Of a stretch of 64,000 nt of DNA, positions 35,301-45,374 are shown piece by piece. The DNA is taken from assembly GCA_038277395.1 (NCBI GenBank), contig CM076192.1, positions 192,696,863 to 192,760,862 of the forward strand, written 5' to 3'. The first letter of the stretch is position 1; every line of letters starts with the position of its first letter. The notes beneath the pieces are model-generated. The model was not told the DNA's origin, did not search any database, and saw only the letters and a program-made list of their open reading frames with translations. Position numbers and translations under genes: made by a program. This DNA comes from Dryocosmus kuriphilus (taxonomy: Eukaryota > Arthropoda > Insecta > Hymenoptera > Cynipidae).

Positions 35301-35478
35301 CGTCATCTATGTTCTGGGTTCGGGCCGGGTTTGAGTCTGCTTCGGCTCGGCCCGCTGGTCGTTTCCCGTCTTCTCGCAGCTGGAGTCTCTGGAAAGGATA
35401 TCCTCCTGACCTCACCAAGAGCAGAATTTTCAGGCTTCGTTTCGACATTCCATGCGTGAGTGTCCCCGCTGCTTGCAC
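32371..35478 (-). pseudogene. Gypsy pol: PR, RT, RNase H, integrase
   Basis: One minus-strand frame interrupted only by stops (for example at 34729, 34441, 34135 and 33211). Protease relic 34.8-35.4 kb, ending KHDVLLGVDILEQANL, with the catalytic DTG replaced near TLVEPGSF. RT: SPWSSPVVFTRRK, RFCVDFRRVNQVS, and AYLDDIVI (the catalytic YxDD). RNase H: SLSNAERNYSVTELECLAV and FFVLTDHLSLKWL; the usual first acidic residue appears as A in LQAAASQEGLGG. Integrase: zinc-binding region ending CPSCQKF, core residues in VSVDLVGH, IVSDNGRQFTS and NPVERANR (D, D, E). The frame overlaps gag by 48 nt in a -1 relation, as expected for frameshift expression. The order PR-RT-RH-IN defines gypsy/Metaviridae. 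Confidence 0.9.
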
Positions 35479-36428
35479 CGCCAGCAGGTCTCGTTTCGTA
35501 CGCAGTCGGATTCGATGGTGTAGTTGGGTTGTCTGGTTGTTTTCGGTTTCGAAACTTCGCGGGTCTCCTTGGTTAGGAGCCGCTGGGTTTCTCCGACTTC
35601 CTCCACACCTTGGATCAGGTCGTCTGTGCTGGAGAGTTCGGGTAGTCGTAAGTATAATCGTAACTCTGATTTCATGCTGAAGTACAGGGTCTCTAGGACC
35701 CTGTTCGGGGTGAAGCCGACACGCCTTCTGATGAGAATGCGTAGGGCTGTGGCGTACGTCCGGAAGTCTTCTCGGTGTCCCTGGTGTCGGTTATAAATCT
35801 TTTGGTCTAGCTGTCTCATCTTGCTGGGTAACAGGTAGAAACTTCCCAGGCTTTGTTTTACCTCCTGGAGGTTGGTTACGTAGGCCGCGCAGTTGCGGTG
35901 CCATAACGGCGGGTCGCCTTTGAGTAACTCGGGAAAACCCATCAAGATTAGTTCTCTGGTATACTGGTAGGCTTGCTGTAATTCGCTCAACCTTTCCAGG
36001 AACCCGCATACATTCTGTCCATCGAAGTGGCAATTACATTTCCTCATCTGGTCCATTATTGAGCTGGATCTCGTTGGGGATTCCCTGAGCTCCTCCGGAA
36101 TGTCTCCTCCGCTCTCGTCTCCTGGGGAGGAGGTTGCTACCTGGTTCTGTCGCAGTTGGTTCAATTCCGCCTCCATTGTCTCTAATTCCTTGGTACGGTC
36201 TAGTTCCTCTTTATATCCGGGCGCGTCCTTCGGTTTATCCTTGAAGAGCTCCTGATGGTTTCTCGCCAAGGTTACCATCCGCTGTCTTACTATTGCCACC
36301 GATCCCTCGTAGTCGACCTGGTGTTTCTTCAGCTTTCCCTCCAGTTGCTGTCTACTTAACTTGTATATCCCTGAGTGATTCATGGTTGTTCGGCACTTTT
36401 TGTGGGCTCGGAATGTTCGTCTGACCAT
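35430..36428 (-). CDS. Gypsy gag, intact ORF of 332 aa
   Basis: ATG at 36428 to the stop at 35430. The N-terminal half is charged and helical with Gln/Lys-rich coiled-coil character (about residues 20-100). The middle carries the capsid-like region (FLERLSELQQAYQYTRELIL through RQLDQKIYNRHQGHREDF). The C-terminus has one CCHC zinc knuckle, CWRCKQRGHSRMEC, near residue 320, for binding the genomic RNA. It is unbroken, unlike pol, though this does not prove activity. The start lies about 375 nt inside the 5' LTR boundary. Confidence 0.85.
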   Translation of the reverse strand: MVRRTFRAHKKCRTTMNHSGIYKLSRQQLEGKLKKHQVDYEGSVAIVRQRMVTLARNHQELFKDKPKDAPGYKEELDRTKELETMEAELNQLRQNQVATSSPGDESGGDIPEELRESPTRSSSIMDQMRKCNCHFDGQNVCGFLERLSELQQAYQYTRELILMGFPELLKGDPPLWHRNCAAYVTNLQEVKQSLGSFYLLPSKMRQLDQKIYNRHQGHREDFRTYATALRILIRRRVGFTPNRVLETLYFSMKSELRLYLRLPELSSTDDLIQGVEEVGETQRLLTKETREVSKPKTTRQPNYTIESDCVRNETCWRCKQRGHSRMECRNEA

Positions 36429-36786
36429 GGAGGTGGATCTGTTGAGACTTCCCGTTTTGCTGCGTTGTCCCCTGCTTTATAGCCCCCTCTTCGGTCTTTG
36501 TGCGCAGCCTTATATGCGCCGTTTCTTTGTGGTAGGGGAAAGAGACCCAACCTGGGTATGACGAGGTGATGATCGGCGCAGATGTCGTATTTCGAGATCT
36601 ACCTAATTCTACAGGTTTCCTTGCTTTAGCTCTAGTAAGACGTGCTTCCTCGGTCGCGGTTGGCAAGAGAATGCTCGTTCGGATGCGTTGTCGCGTCATT
36701 CATACGCTTTTGGGACGGTAGGGGGGGAAACCCCTACTCCCGGTACAGTGTTATCGGTGCTCTCTCTCTTTCTCTTTTCGAAAACT

Positions 36787-36804
36787 GTCCCTGTTCGTGC
36801 GCCA
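36787..36804 (-). promoter_or_regulatory. Gypsy primer binding site
   Basis: On the coding strand TGGCGCACGAACAGGGAC directly follows the 5' LTR. It starts with TGG, the complement of a tRNA 3' CCA, as expected for a reverse-transcription primer site. I cannot name the tRNA. Confidence 0.75.
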
Positions 36805-37713
36805 CGTAACGCTGCTATTTACCCCTCCTTAGAAACTACTAAGTTCCCCTACCAGATGTCTCAGTCTAGCCACGATAGGAGGCGGAGACAAGAGTTAAAG
36901 CAATGATAAGAACTGAAACTACCATATAGCGTGACATATATTCTCTCTATATAAATACATTCTATAAGTGTAGGTGTTTGAGTAAGTGTGCATGTAGGTG
37001 TGAATGTTTGTGTATGTGTCGGCGTAAAAACCCTGTGTGCGTGTATGTGTGTGTGTGTGTGTATGTCAGGTGGTCCACAGCAGTCGGTGGGCGTAGTCCT
37101 GGGTCTTCGCCGGCCAGAAGGGTGGCCAGGGGATCCCTAAACAACGTCCTCCGTACCACATGAGCCGACCATGGTGATAATGCTTTCATTGGCGCATACG
37201 CTGGCCAGGAAGATGACCGGTGGGGGCGCCGAACGGAAGGGTGGCCAGGGGTTCCCTAGACCACGTCTTCCGTGTCGCATGAGCCGACCATGGTGGTAAC
37301 GCATTCATCGGCGCATACGTCGTTCAGGAAGATGACAGGTGGGGGTGCCGAGAGGAAGAATGGCCAAGGGGGTCCCTAGACCACGTATTTCGTGTCGCAT
37401 GAGCCGAACATGGTGGTAACGCATTCATCGGCGCATACCTCTGTCAGGAAGGTCACAGGTGGGGGTGAGGATGGAGGTCAGGGTGTCGTCCGTCATGTCC
37501 GCCGTCGTCGTCTGGTAGCTCTGTCACCGAGGTAACCGCCCACAGAAGGACCAGTGAAGCTTCTTCTTTTTCAGAACAGCCGATTTGACTCGAATAAGCG
37601 CACCGAGTGAAGCGCCCTGATACCCGTCGGCGCACTAGCTGCTCCGCGGGGAAGGGAATGTTACACGTGTTTCAGGTCCGGCTGGACGCACGGTATGCGG
37701 GTGTCGCGTTACA
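36805..37713 (-). repeat. Gypsy 5' LTR (909 bp)
   Basis: It matches the other LTR end to end except that it has three instead of six units of the 120-bp minisatellite and a shorter GT tract. It ends GTGTCGCGTTACA before AGCC. The 626-bp length difference comes mainly from the minisatellite and neighbouring deletions. Confidence 0.9.
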
Positions 37714-38079
37714 AGCCAGTAAGATTTATTAGAATAAGATGCGGCTGCACTTTAACGCTCTTTTGCTAAAACTCCAAAGGCGCATTTAGTGAATAAGGTA
37801 AATAATTAATGAGCTATTTAAAACCTGATCCTTACTATTCACTTACATATACAAATATCTTACGCCAATCGAAATGTCTCGAAGCAGAGATTGTTTTGTA
37901 CACATGCCTCTATTCAGTAGGAGGAATTTGAGGAGGGGGAGGTGGTGGAGTAGAAGGAAGGTGAGAGTTCAAATACGTAATATTGGGGAATGACGTTGGA
38001 AATGTTAAAAAGGCTCACAGCTTCATGATATACATAAAAGTATGTACCTCAAAAGTGATTCCTCTATTTCTTCTTGCAG
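37714..38079. other. Spacer before last exon H1
   Basis: Continuation of spacer X after the gypsy insertion, alignable with 44580-44893 and 48105-48454. It ends in the acceptor CCTCTATTTCTTCTTGCAG. Confidence 0.6.
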
Positions 38080-38615
38080 ATTTCTCAGTCAGCGAACCGA
38101 GTTCTTCTGCCGTGGCTGTTCCTTCTGAAAGATGCAGGACTTCCGCTCTCAGCACTATTTCAGGTTCCCAACTGGAAGAAGTTGGATACAAACGGCTTAT
38201 TCCGAAGGGCAATCCGGACCGGATATTCGAACTTCGAAGATACATTCTTCCTGATAGTACAAGAATAAGGATGAAAGTAGAAAACCGTGTATATCCACGC
38301 ATGCCTGTACAAGAATATATTGTATTATCAACAACCGATGGAGAGGTTTTCGCAATAGTAGAGGATATGAAGTTTCTTAAAGGATTATATAATGGCCACA
38401 AGAAGAGGCTAAAATTACACATGAACGACGGCAAGTTTGAGCCAATGACTACAAAAGAGGTGACGGAAACTCCAACAGGCACCCGCTACGGAATTAGCGA
38501 CTTTTGTTTTCAATCGTGCCTGGAAATTACGATTCTCTGCGACATCTATACCGTTCAAGTCAGTAAATATTCAAAAAACTATAAACTTTCATGTACGTTT
38601 TTTGCGCTTATTTAA
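38080..38615 (+). CDS. Last exon H1 of micro-exon gene
   Basis: The acceptor TTTCTTCTTGCAG ends at 38079. Entry in phase 1, the phase delivered by all upstream exons, gives an open frame from FSVSEPSSSAVAVPSERC through QLEEVGYKRLIPKGNP, QEYIVLSTTDGEVFAIVEDM and NDGKFEPMTTKEVTET. By eye it is about 85% identical to H2. Near 38501-38505 it has 2 nt more than H2 and H3, so the conserved end EPGNYDSLQHLY is lost and the frame runs on into the minisatellite element M2, stopping at 38615 (about 177 codons). Family not recognised; no membrane segment; Ser-rich start and a charged C-terminal half. Whether H1 or H2 is used needs transcripts. Confidence 0.6.
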
Positions 38616-39735
38616 GTAAATACATAAAATTGACCAAAAATCCTCAGAAAACAGTCTTAGTACTTCGAAAAATACATATATTACGTTCAGAACATTTTAG
38701 CTCTATAACCGAAAAATTTGGAATGAATGGATGTTGAATCGTATGTTAGTGAAGGTGAGGTGAAGACGCACCCCTGCGACTGTTCACAGGAACACTTTTA
38801 TTCACACCACTACACCTTGCAGTGTTTTTCGTTGTGGCACCCTGCGATTGGTTACAAAACTTATTTCGGTCATACGCATAAGACTTTCCAATCTTTTGCG
38901 GTGGCCGGCAGGCACCCCTGTAACTGGTCACGAAAATACTTTCAGTCATACCTTTACCCTTTTCCAATTTTCGGCTGGAACCGGGAAGGCACCCATATGA
39001 CTAGCCACAAAAATAATTTCAGTCACACTCCTACCCCCTTCCAATGTTTTTCGGTGTTCAAAAAGGCACCACTTTGACTGGCACAGAAATACTTTCAGTC
39101 CCACTTCTACCCCTTTCAAGGGTTTTCGGGAGGAGGGGGGCATTTTTGAGACTTAACACAAAATTACTTTTAGTCACACCCATAACAATTTAGAATGCCT
39201 TGAGGTGGGCACCCCATGACTGGCATCAGGAGTGCTTCCAGTCACAACCCAACCACTTTATAATGTTTTGCGGGGGCATCCTCTTATTGATCACGCAAAT
39301 ACCTTCAGTCATACAACTACACATTTCAAGAGTTTTTCTGGGGCGTCAATGTACCACTGTGATTAGTAACAAAAATGCATTCAGTCACACGGTTACCCTT
39401 TCTCAATGCTTTTTGGTGTGGCAGAAAGGCAACAATGTGAATGGAAACAGAAATATTTTCATTCATACCCCTACCACTTTCATGTGTTTTTCGGGGGACG
39501 GGTATGTGCCTCTGTAACTAGGCACGTAAGTACATTCAGTCACTCTCCTAACACTTTCCAGTGTTTTTCGGAGGGATTGACGCTGTGAGTTGACACAAAA
39601 ATACATTCAGTTACACCTTTACCCCTTTCCAATACTTTGCGGAGATCGGGAAGGCACCCCTGTGACTGGGCATGAAAATACATTCAGTCAGGCCCCTACG
39701 CCTTTCCAATGTTTTGCGGGGGGGAGGCACTCTGT
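38560..39735. mobile_element. M2: minisatellite element lacking the right arm
   Basis: The left arm (CTTTCATGTACGTTTTTTGCGC, then TTATTTAAGTAAATACATAAAATTG...) matches those of M1 and M3. About 13 units of 70-80 bp follow (38770-39730). The right arm is missing: the array goes from GGCACTCTGTGCTATGATCCG directly to CGTTCCAAAGCAATTCGTGG. It begins directly at the end of exon H1. Confidence 0.7.
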
Positions 39736-40240
39736 GCTATGATCCGTGCGTTCCAAAGCAATTCGTGGTAAGGAAATAAAATTCCACTTTCAACTTATTT
39801 TCTTAGAAATTATTATCTATTCTTAAAAATAAAAAGTATAATTTTTCTCAAAGAGAACTCCAAAGCTTTTTCTTTTTGAACTCAAAATGATCGTAAAATG
39901 CGATTTCTGGTTTTGATTCGAGGGTGAAGACAGTCTAGCCGTTTCTTTACCAACTTACGTGCTGTGAAATTTGGAAGATTAGACCTGAATATTCCACTGA
40001 ACATAATTCTCTACCAATAAGCAACGCAGTTTCACATGTTTGCAAGTAGATAGGCTGCTCCGTTTGGAATTAGTTGTTCAGCTCAGATATGCAAAAATAA
40101 TTCAATGTCTTTCCAAAGTATTTCTAAGATATCCAACTATATGCAGATTTTGAATAATTTATTATATTAAATCCCCGTGTTCCTCCTGCTCCCCTTCTTC
40201 ATCCTCCACCTCAGATGAATTAAGCTTAGAAAAAGCCTGG
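39736..40240. other. Spacer X, copy 2, truncated
   Basis: It aligns with 28560-29310 and 46860-47440, then breaks at 40240 where the satellite of unit 2 begins. Confidence 0.65.
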
Positions 40241-41800
40241 TTCGAAGGTATTTTAATATTTTAAAGGTTTAAGTGGTTCTAAAAGTTTTGAGTTTTTTCA
40301 GTATTTTAAGTATTTTAATGAGTATAAGGGAGTTAAATATATTTAGGAGTTTTAATGTTTGAAGGAGTTTTACGCGTTTGAACATTTTTAAGGGATTTTA
40401 ATAGTTCTCACGATTTTAAGGCACTGTGAGGTATTTTGAGTGATTCAAGGTCATAACAATTTTAAAACAGCAGCTTCAAAAATTAAATCAGAATTCGCAG
40501 GCTCAAAAAGATTTTATGAATAAAGCAACTCTAACGGTTTAATAGATTTAAGAAGTTTTAAGGGTTTTAATGGATTTAATTATGTTTATAGGAGTTTAAG
40601 GCTTTTAAGGGATTTCAGGTGTTTTAAGATCTTTTAAGGGGTTTAGCTTCTTTTAAAATATCTTAAAAGTGTTGAAAGGCTTTAAGTGTTATAAGGAATT
40701 TTATTCATTTTAAGGGATTTTAATGTTTATTGTCTCATATTCAAAACAGTAGCTTTAAAAATTAAACGAAAATTTACACATTCAAAAATTTCGAAGAGAA
40801 TGAATGGATTTGAAGGATTTAATGGATTGAATGCTCCTTAAGGGATTTCAAAGCTAATAAGGGATTTTGAGGGCTTTAAGATCTTAGAAATAGCTGAAAG
40901 TATTATAAAGGATTTTAAGGGCTTTAAAAGGATTTCAAAGATTTCCAAAGAACCTAAATGTATTTAAGAAACCTTAAGAAATTTATGGGTTATTAAGGGC
41001 TTTAAAAACGAATTTAAGGGATTTAAAGGATTTGAATGATTTCGAGAGTTTTAAGCGTTTTATTGGATTCCACAATATTTTGAGGTATTATTAGAACTTA
41101 AGGATTTAAAGTTCTTTCGAATTTTTTAGGCACTTAGTGTTTTTCGGGTTGTACTGGTTATACATTTTAACCGGATTGAGTAGTTTTAAGGGATTTAAGT
41201 AATTTAAGTAATTTTAAAGGATATAGAAAATTTAGGGAATTTTACGTTTTTCAAAGGATTTTAAGGGATTAATGTATTTCAAGGGATCTAGGGCATTTAA
41301 AGCGTTACAGGTATTTCAATAATTTTAGCACCTTAAGGGTTTTAAAGAAGTTTTAATTGTTTTAAGGGATTTAAAGAGATTTTAAAGGAAATTGAGTGAT
41401 TTAAGGAAGTTAGCGGACTAAAAGGATTCAAAGTATTTTAAGGGATTGAATTATTTTATGGGATTTAAGCGCTTTAAGGGATTTAGCGGATTTGAGTGGC
41501 TCCATGATTTTAGGGATTTTAAGGTATTTCGGGTGTTTAGAAGGATTCTGTGAGTTTTAAGGTATTCTAACGTTTTTAAATTAGTTTAGTGTATTTTAAA
41601 GGATTGAGGAGTTTTTCAGAGATTAAGAGGTTTAAAGCATTTTAGGAACTTTACGGATTTTAATTGTTCCAAATGATTTGCGGAATTTTATGTATTTTAT
41701 ATGTATTTTAAGGGCTTAAGATATTTAAGAAGCTTTACTTGTTTCTAAGGGATTTTAAATACGTTTAAGCGATCTTAAAGCCTCGACTGTCTTAAACCAA
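40241..41800. repeat. Degenerate TTTTAAGG satellite, copy in duplication unit 2
   Basis: Paralogue of 25490-27110 without its (TA)n tract. No coding capacity. Confidence 0.8.
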
Positions 41801-41814
41801 GAGTAGAGATTTAA

Positions 41815-42990
41815 AATCAAAATTACTCAAAAATTATACACTTTCGTGTATGTTTTTTGCGCTTTTTTCAGTAAATACGTAAAATTGCCGAAAAATCTTC
41901 TGACCAAAATTGTAGTCCTTCGAAAAATACATATTTTACGTTCAGCATATTTTTCTCTACAACGGAAAGTTTCGAAAAAATAGACGCGGTATATGATTTT
42001 TTTTGAATGTCAGGTGGAAATTCACCCCTGCAACTGGCCACATACATACCTTCAGTCACGCCCCTACACCTTTCCAGTTTTTTTCTGGAGGGGGGGGGGC
42101 ACCAAGAGATTGGTCACAAAAATACCTTCAGTTATATTCCTATACCTTTCAAATGTTCTGCTGGAAGCGGGAAAGCACCCAAGTGACTGTTCACAAAAAT
42201 GATTTCAGTCACAATAATACCCCCTACCAATGTTTTACGCGGGTTAAAAAGGCACCACTTTGACTGGCACAGAAATACTTTCAATCAAACTACTACCATT
42301 TTCAAGTGTTTTTCGACATGAGGGCGCACCTCTGTGGCGGGACAGAAGAATACTTTCAGTCGCACCCCTAATAATGTACAATGCTTATTTGTGGGCACCC
42401 CATGAATTGCCTCAGAAATATTTCCAGTCCCACACCTACCGCTTTCCAATGTTTTGCGGTGGCATGCACTTAGTGGTCACAAAAATACCTTCATTCATAC
42501 AACTAGCCCTTTCCAGTGCTTTTCGAGGGCGGGAAGGTACCCCTGTGATTGGTAAGAAAAACGCATTCGCTCACACCTCTACACTTTCCCAATGTTTTGT
42601 GGTGGCACGGAAAGACACTAACGTGACTGGACGCAGAAATACTTTCAGCCACACCCCTAACCCATTCCAGTGTTTTTCGGAGGGAGGCACCTACGTGACT
42701 AGAGACATAAATACATACAGTCACACTATTACCCGTTACCAATTTTTGTCGGGGATCGGGAAAGCACCCCTGTTCCTGGGCATTGAAATTGGTTCAGGTA
42801 GGCCCCTGCGCCATTCCAATACTTTGCGGGGGGTGGCACTCTGTGCAGAGCAAAACTGTTCGAAACAAAGTGTGTACTTTCTGAAAACCTACAATTTTCA
42901 TTTAAGGACCTTTTGTCACTTTTATGCATTTAATGAAATAAGCACAAGAAGAATGACATTTTTTTAGTTTTTTCAATTGAATTTTTTGAA
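41815..42990. mobile_element. M3: TIR-flanked minisatellite element, both arms
   Basis: Paralogue of M1 in duplication unit 2, with left arm about 41815-41965, about eleven minisatellite units (42020-42850) and right arm about 42855-42990. Open frames through it arise from the repeat and differ between copies. Confidence 0.7.
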
Positions 42991-44713
42991 TATTGAATCT
43001 TTATACATCACGTTTCACAGCAATTCTAGGTATCGTGTTTTGGGAAGTTTATTCAAAGTTTCGGTGTTATGGCCCTCATAAGATGAATTTATGGGGATAA
43101 TTTTTTTTAAACAACATTTTATGTTTTTTGTGAAATAACTCATTTAAAACTCTAACTTTGGGCCATGAATCTGGTGCCTGGGACATTGGATGGACTGGAA
43201 AAAAAAATATTCAAAAAAATATTCTTTTTTCGCGTTTTTCATTATTTTACAGAAATATTTAAGAGTTTCGTTTCTTCTAAAATATTATCATCTTAGATTA
43301 CCGTTCTGGATATTAAGCTGACTGGTTTAAAACAATAAACTTCCACTTCCTAACAATTTTTCTAGCAATTATTTACTATTCGTTAAAATAGAAAATATAG
43401 TTTTTCTCAAAAAGGGCTCCAAATTTTCTTTCTTTTTGGACTCAAAATGATCGTGAGATGTTCTTTACTGTTCCACGCCTAGGTTGAGGTCATTCTAGAT
43501 CCACCGTGGTCTTTAATGTAACTATTTGTAAATACGTTTCTTTAAATTAGCGTTACACCCAAAAATTTGTAACCCACTAACGTCACAGTAATCTCTTAAA
43601 ATAAACAGCGCCTTTTCCTGACCAAATTAGGTGTGCAGGGATCTGGACGATTAGATCTAAATATTACACTAAACGTTAATGGTGAACCCATAACGGCCGC
43701 AACTGAACATGTTCATGAGTAGATGGGCTGGGCGGTTTCGAGTTGACTGTTCAGCTCAGATATGCAAAAATATCTCAAAGTCCTTCCTACGTATTTGTGA
43801 GACATCCAACTATATACAGATTTTGGATACTTTATTCAACTAAATTCACATCTTCTTCCGCCTCCTCCTGGTCGTCCTCAACCTCAGTTGAAGCAACCGT
43901 AGAAAAGGTGTGATTCGAAACAAATCGATTCTCTTTCTCATGTCACTCGAAAAAAGTTAGTCCAAAATGCGAAAACAGTTTTTTGCACAATATAGTTGTA
44001 AAAAAATATTTTATTTTTAATAAAATTGATCATGATCAAACCGAAAACAATTTATATGTCGTATTTAATCAGTTCATCATTTTTAAAATGTCAATTGCAC
44101 ATCAAAGAATTACACAGGCTACAAGAAATCCGCCGCTGGGATTTTAAATCGTTTGCTCCGTTGTTTTTCGCGCTGAATTCGAATCTGGAAGAATCTTGGC
44201 AAAATTTGTGAAATATTACACCCGTATGACCTATTGTATCGACGAATTCAATTTTTTAAGGTACCTAGTCACCAAAAGCTGCATCAGGTCGATTTCCTGT
44301 GAATTCTCGATCAATGAGATTTTCGAGGTCGCTGATTACGAATTTTGAGCCGGAGTAAAATATTTTTTAATTGTAGGTGAAATGTGGCAGATGCAGTAGC
44401 TGCAGAGGTATAGAGGAGTAGAAATAGAAGACTGAGAGTTTCTGAGGAGGGGGATATTAGCATGATTGGGAGCAGATGGTGAGAAAAGGAAAAAGAGGCC
44501 CTACGTAAGCGTAAGGATGGATGAATTTTAAGCTATGAGTAATTTTAAGATAAGAATAACAGCCGGTAGGATAAGTGAATATGGTAAATAATTAATGAGC
44601 TATTTAAAACCTGATCCTTACTATTGACTTACATATACAAATATCATACGCCAATCGAAATGTCTCGAATGAGAGATTGTTTTTTACAAATGCCTCTACT
44701 CAGAAGGTGGAAG

Positions 44714-44754
<41 letters not shown>

Positions 44755-44893
44755 TGGTGGAATAGAAGGAAGGTGAGAGTTCAAATACGTAATATTGGGG
44801 GATGACGTCGGAAATGTTAAAAGGGCTCACACCTTCATGATATATATATAAAAGTATGTACCTCAAAAGTGATTCCTCTATTTCTTCTTGCAG
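42991..44893. other. Spacer X, copy 3; contains a G38 run
   Basis: Non-coding paralogue of 28246-29802 plus 37714-38079, without the gypsy and MITE insertions. A run of 38 G lies at 44716-44753, where the H1 paralogue has only GGAGGGGGAGG. Confidence 0.65.
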
Positions 44894-45369
44894 ATTCCTT
44901 ACTCAGCGAACCGAGTTCTCCTGCCGTGGCTGTTCCTTGTGAAAGATACAGGACTTCTGCTCTCAGGACACTTTCAGCTTCCCAACTGGAAGAAGTTGGA
45001 TACAAACGGCTTATTCCCAAGGGCAATCCGAACCGGATGTTCGAACTTCGAAGATACATTCTTCCTGATAATAAAAGAATTAAGATGAAAGTAGAAAGCC
45101 AGACATATCCACGTATGCCTGTACAAGAATATATTGTATTATCAACAACCGAGGGTGAGGTTTTCGCAATAGTGGAGGATATGAAGTTTCTTAAAGGATT
45201 ATATAATTGCCACAAAAAGAGGGTGAAAGTACACATGAACGACGGCAAGTTTGAGCCTATGACTACAAAAGAGGTGACGGAAACTACAACAGACCCCCGT
45301 TACGTAATTAGCGATTTGTTTTCAATTGAGCCTGGAAACTACGATTCTCTACAACATCTATACCGTTAG
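44894..45369 (+). CDS. Last exon H2, intact copy
   Basis: The acceptor TTTCTTCTTGCAG ends at 44893. The phase-1 entry gives 157 codons from SLLSEPSSPAVAVPCERY to the conserved end EPGNYDSLQHLYR and TAG. This is the only one of the three copies with both an intact 5' half and the conserved C-terminus. There are no exons between H1 and H2 and no second copy of exon I, so H2 would have to be spliced from the upstream exons as an alternative last exon, or is an orphan. Minisatellite element M4 begins immediately after the stop. Function unknown. Confidence 0.58.
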
Positions 45370-45374
45370 AGTCA

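Larger units (their letters stand above)
29803..37713 (-). mobile_element. Gypsy LTR retrotransposon, complete but decayed
   Basis: A 7.9-kb element on the minus strand with LTRs at both ends, a 4-bp target duplication AGCC (29799-29802 and 37714-37717), primer binding site, polypurine tract, gag, and pol in the order PR-RT-RNaseH-IN. It sits in spacer X upstream of last exon H1; the paralogous spacers at 44.57 and 48.10 kb are uninterrupted, giving the empty-site sequence TAACAGCCAGTAAG or similar. Several in-frame stops in pol show it is not currently autonomous. Confidence 0.92.
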
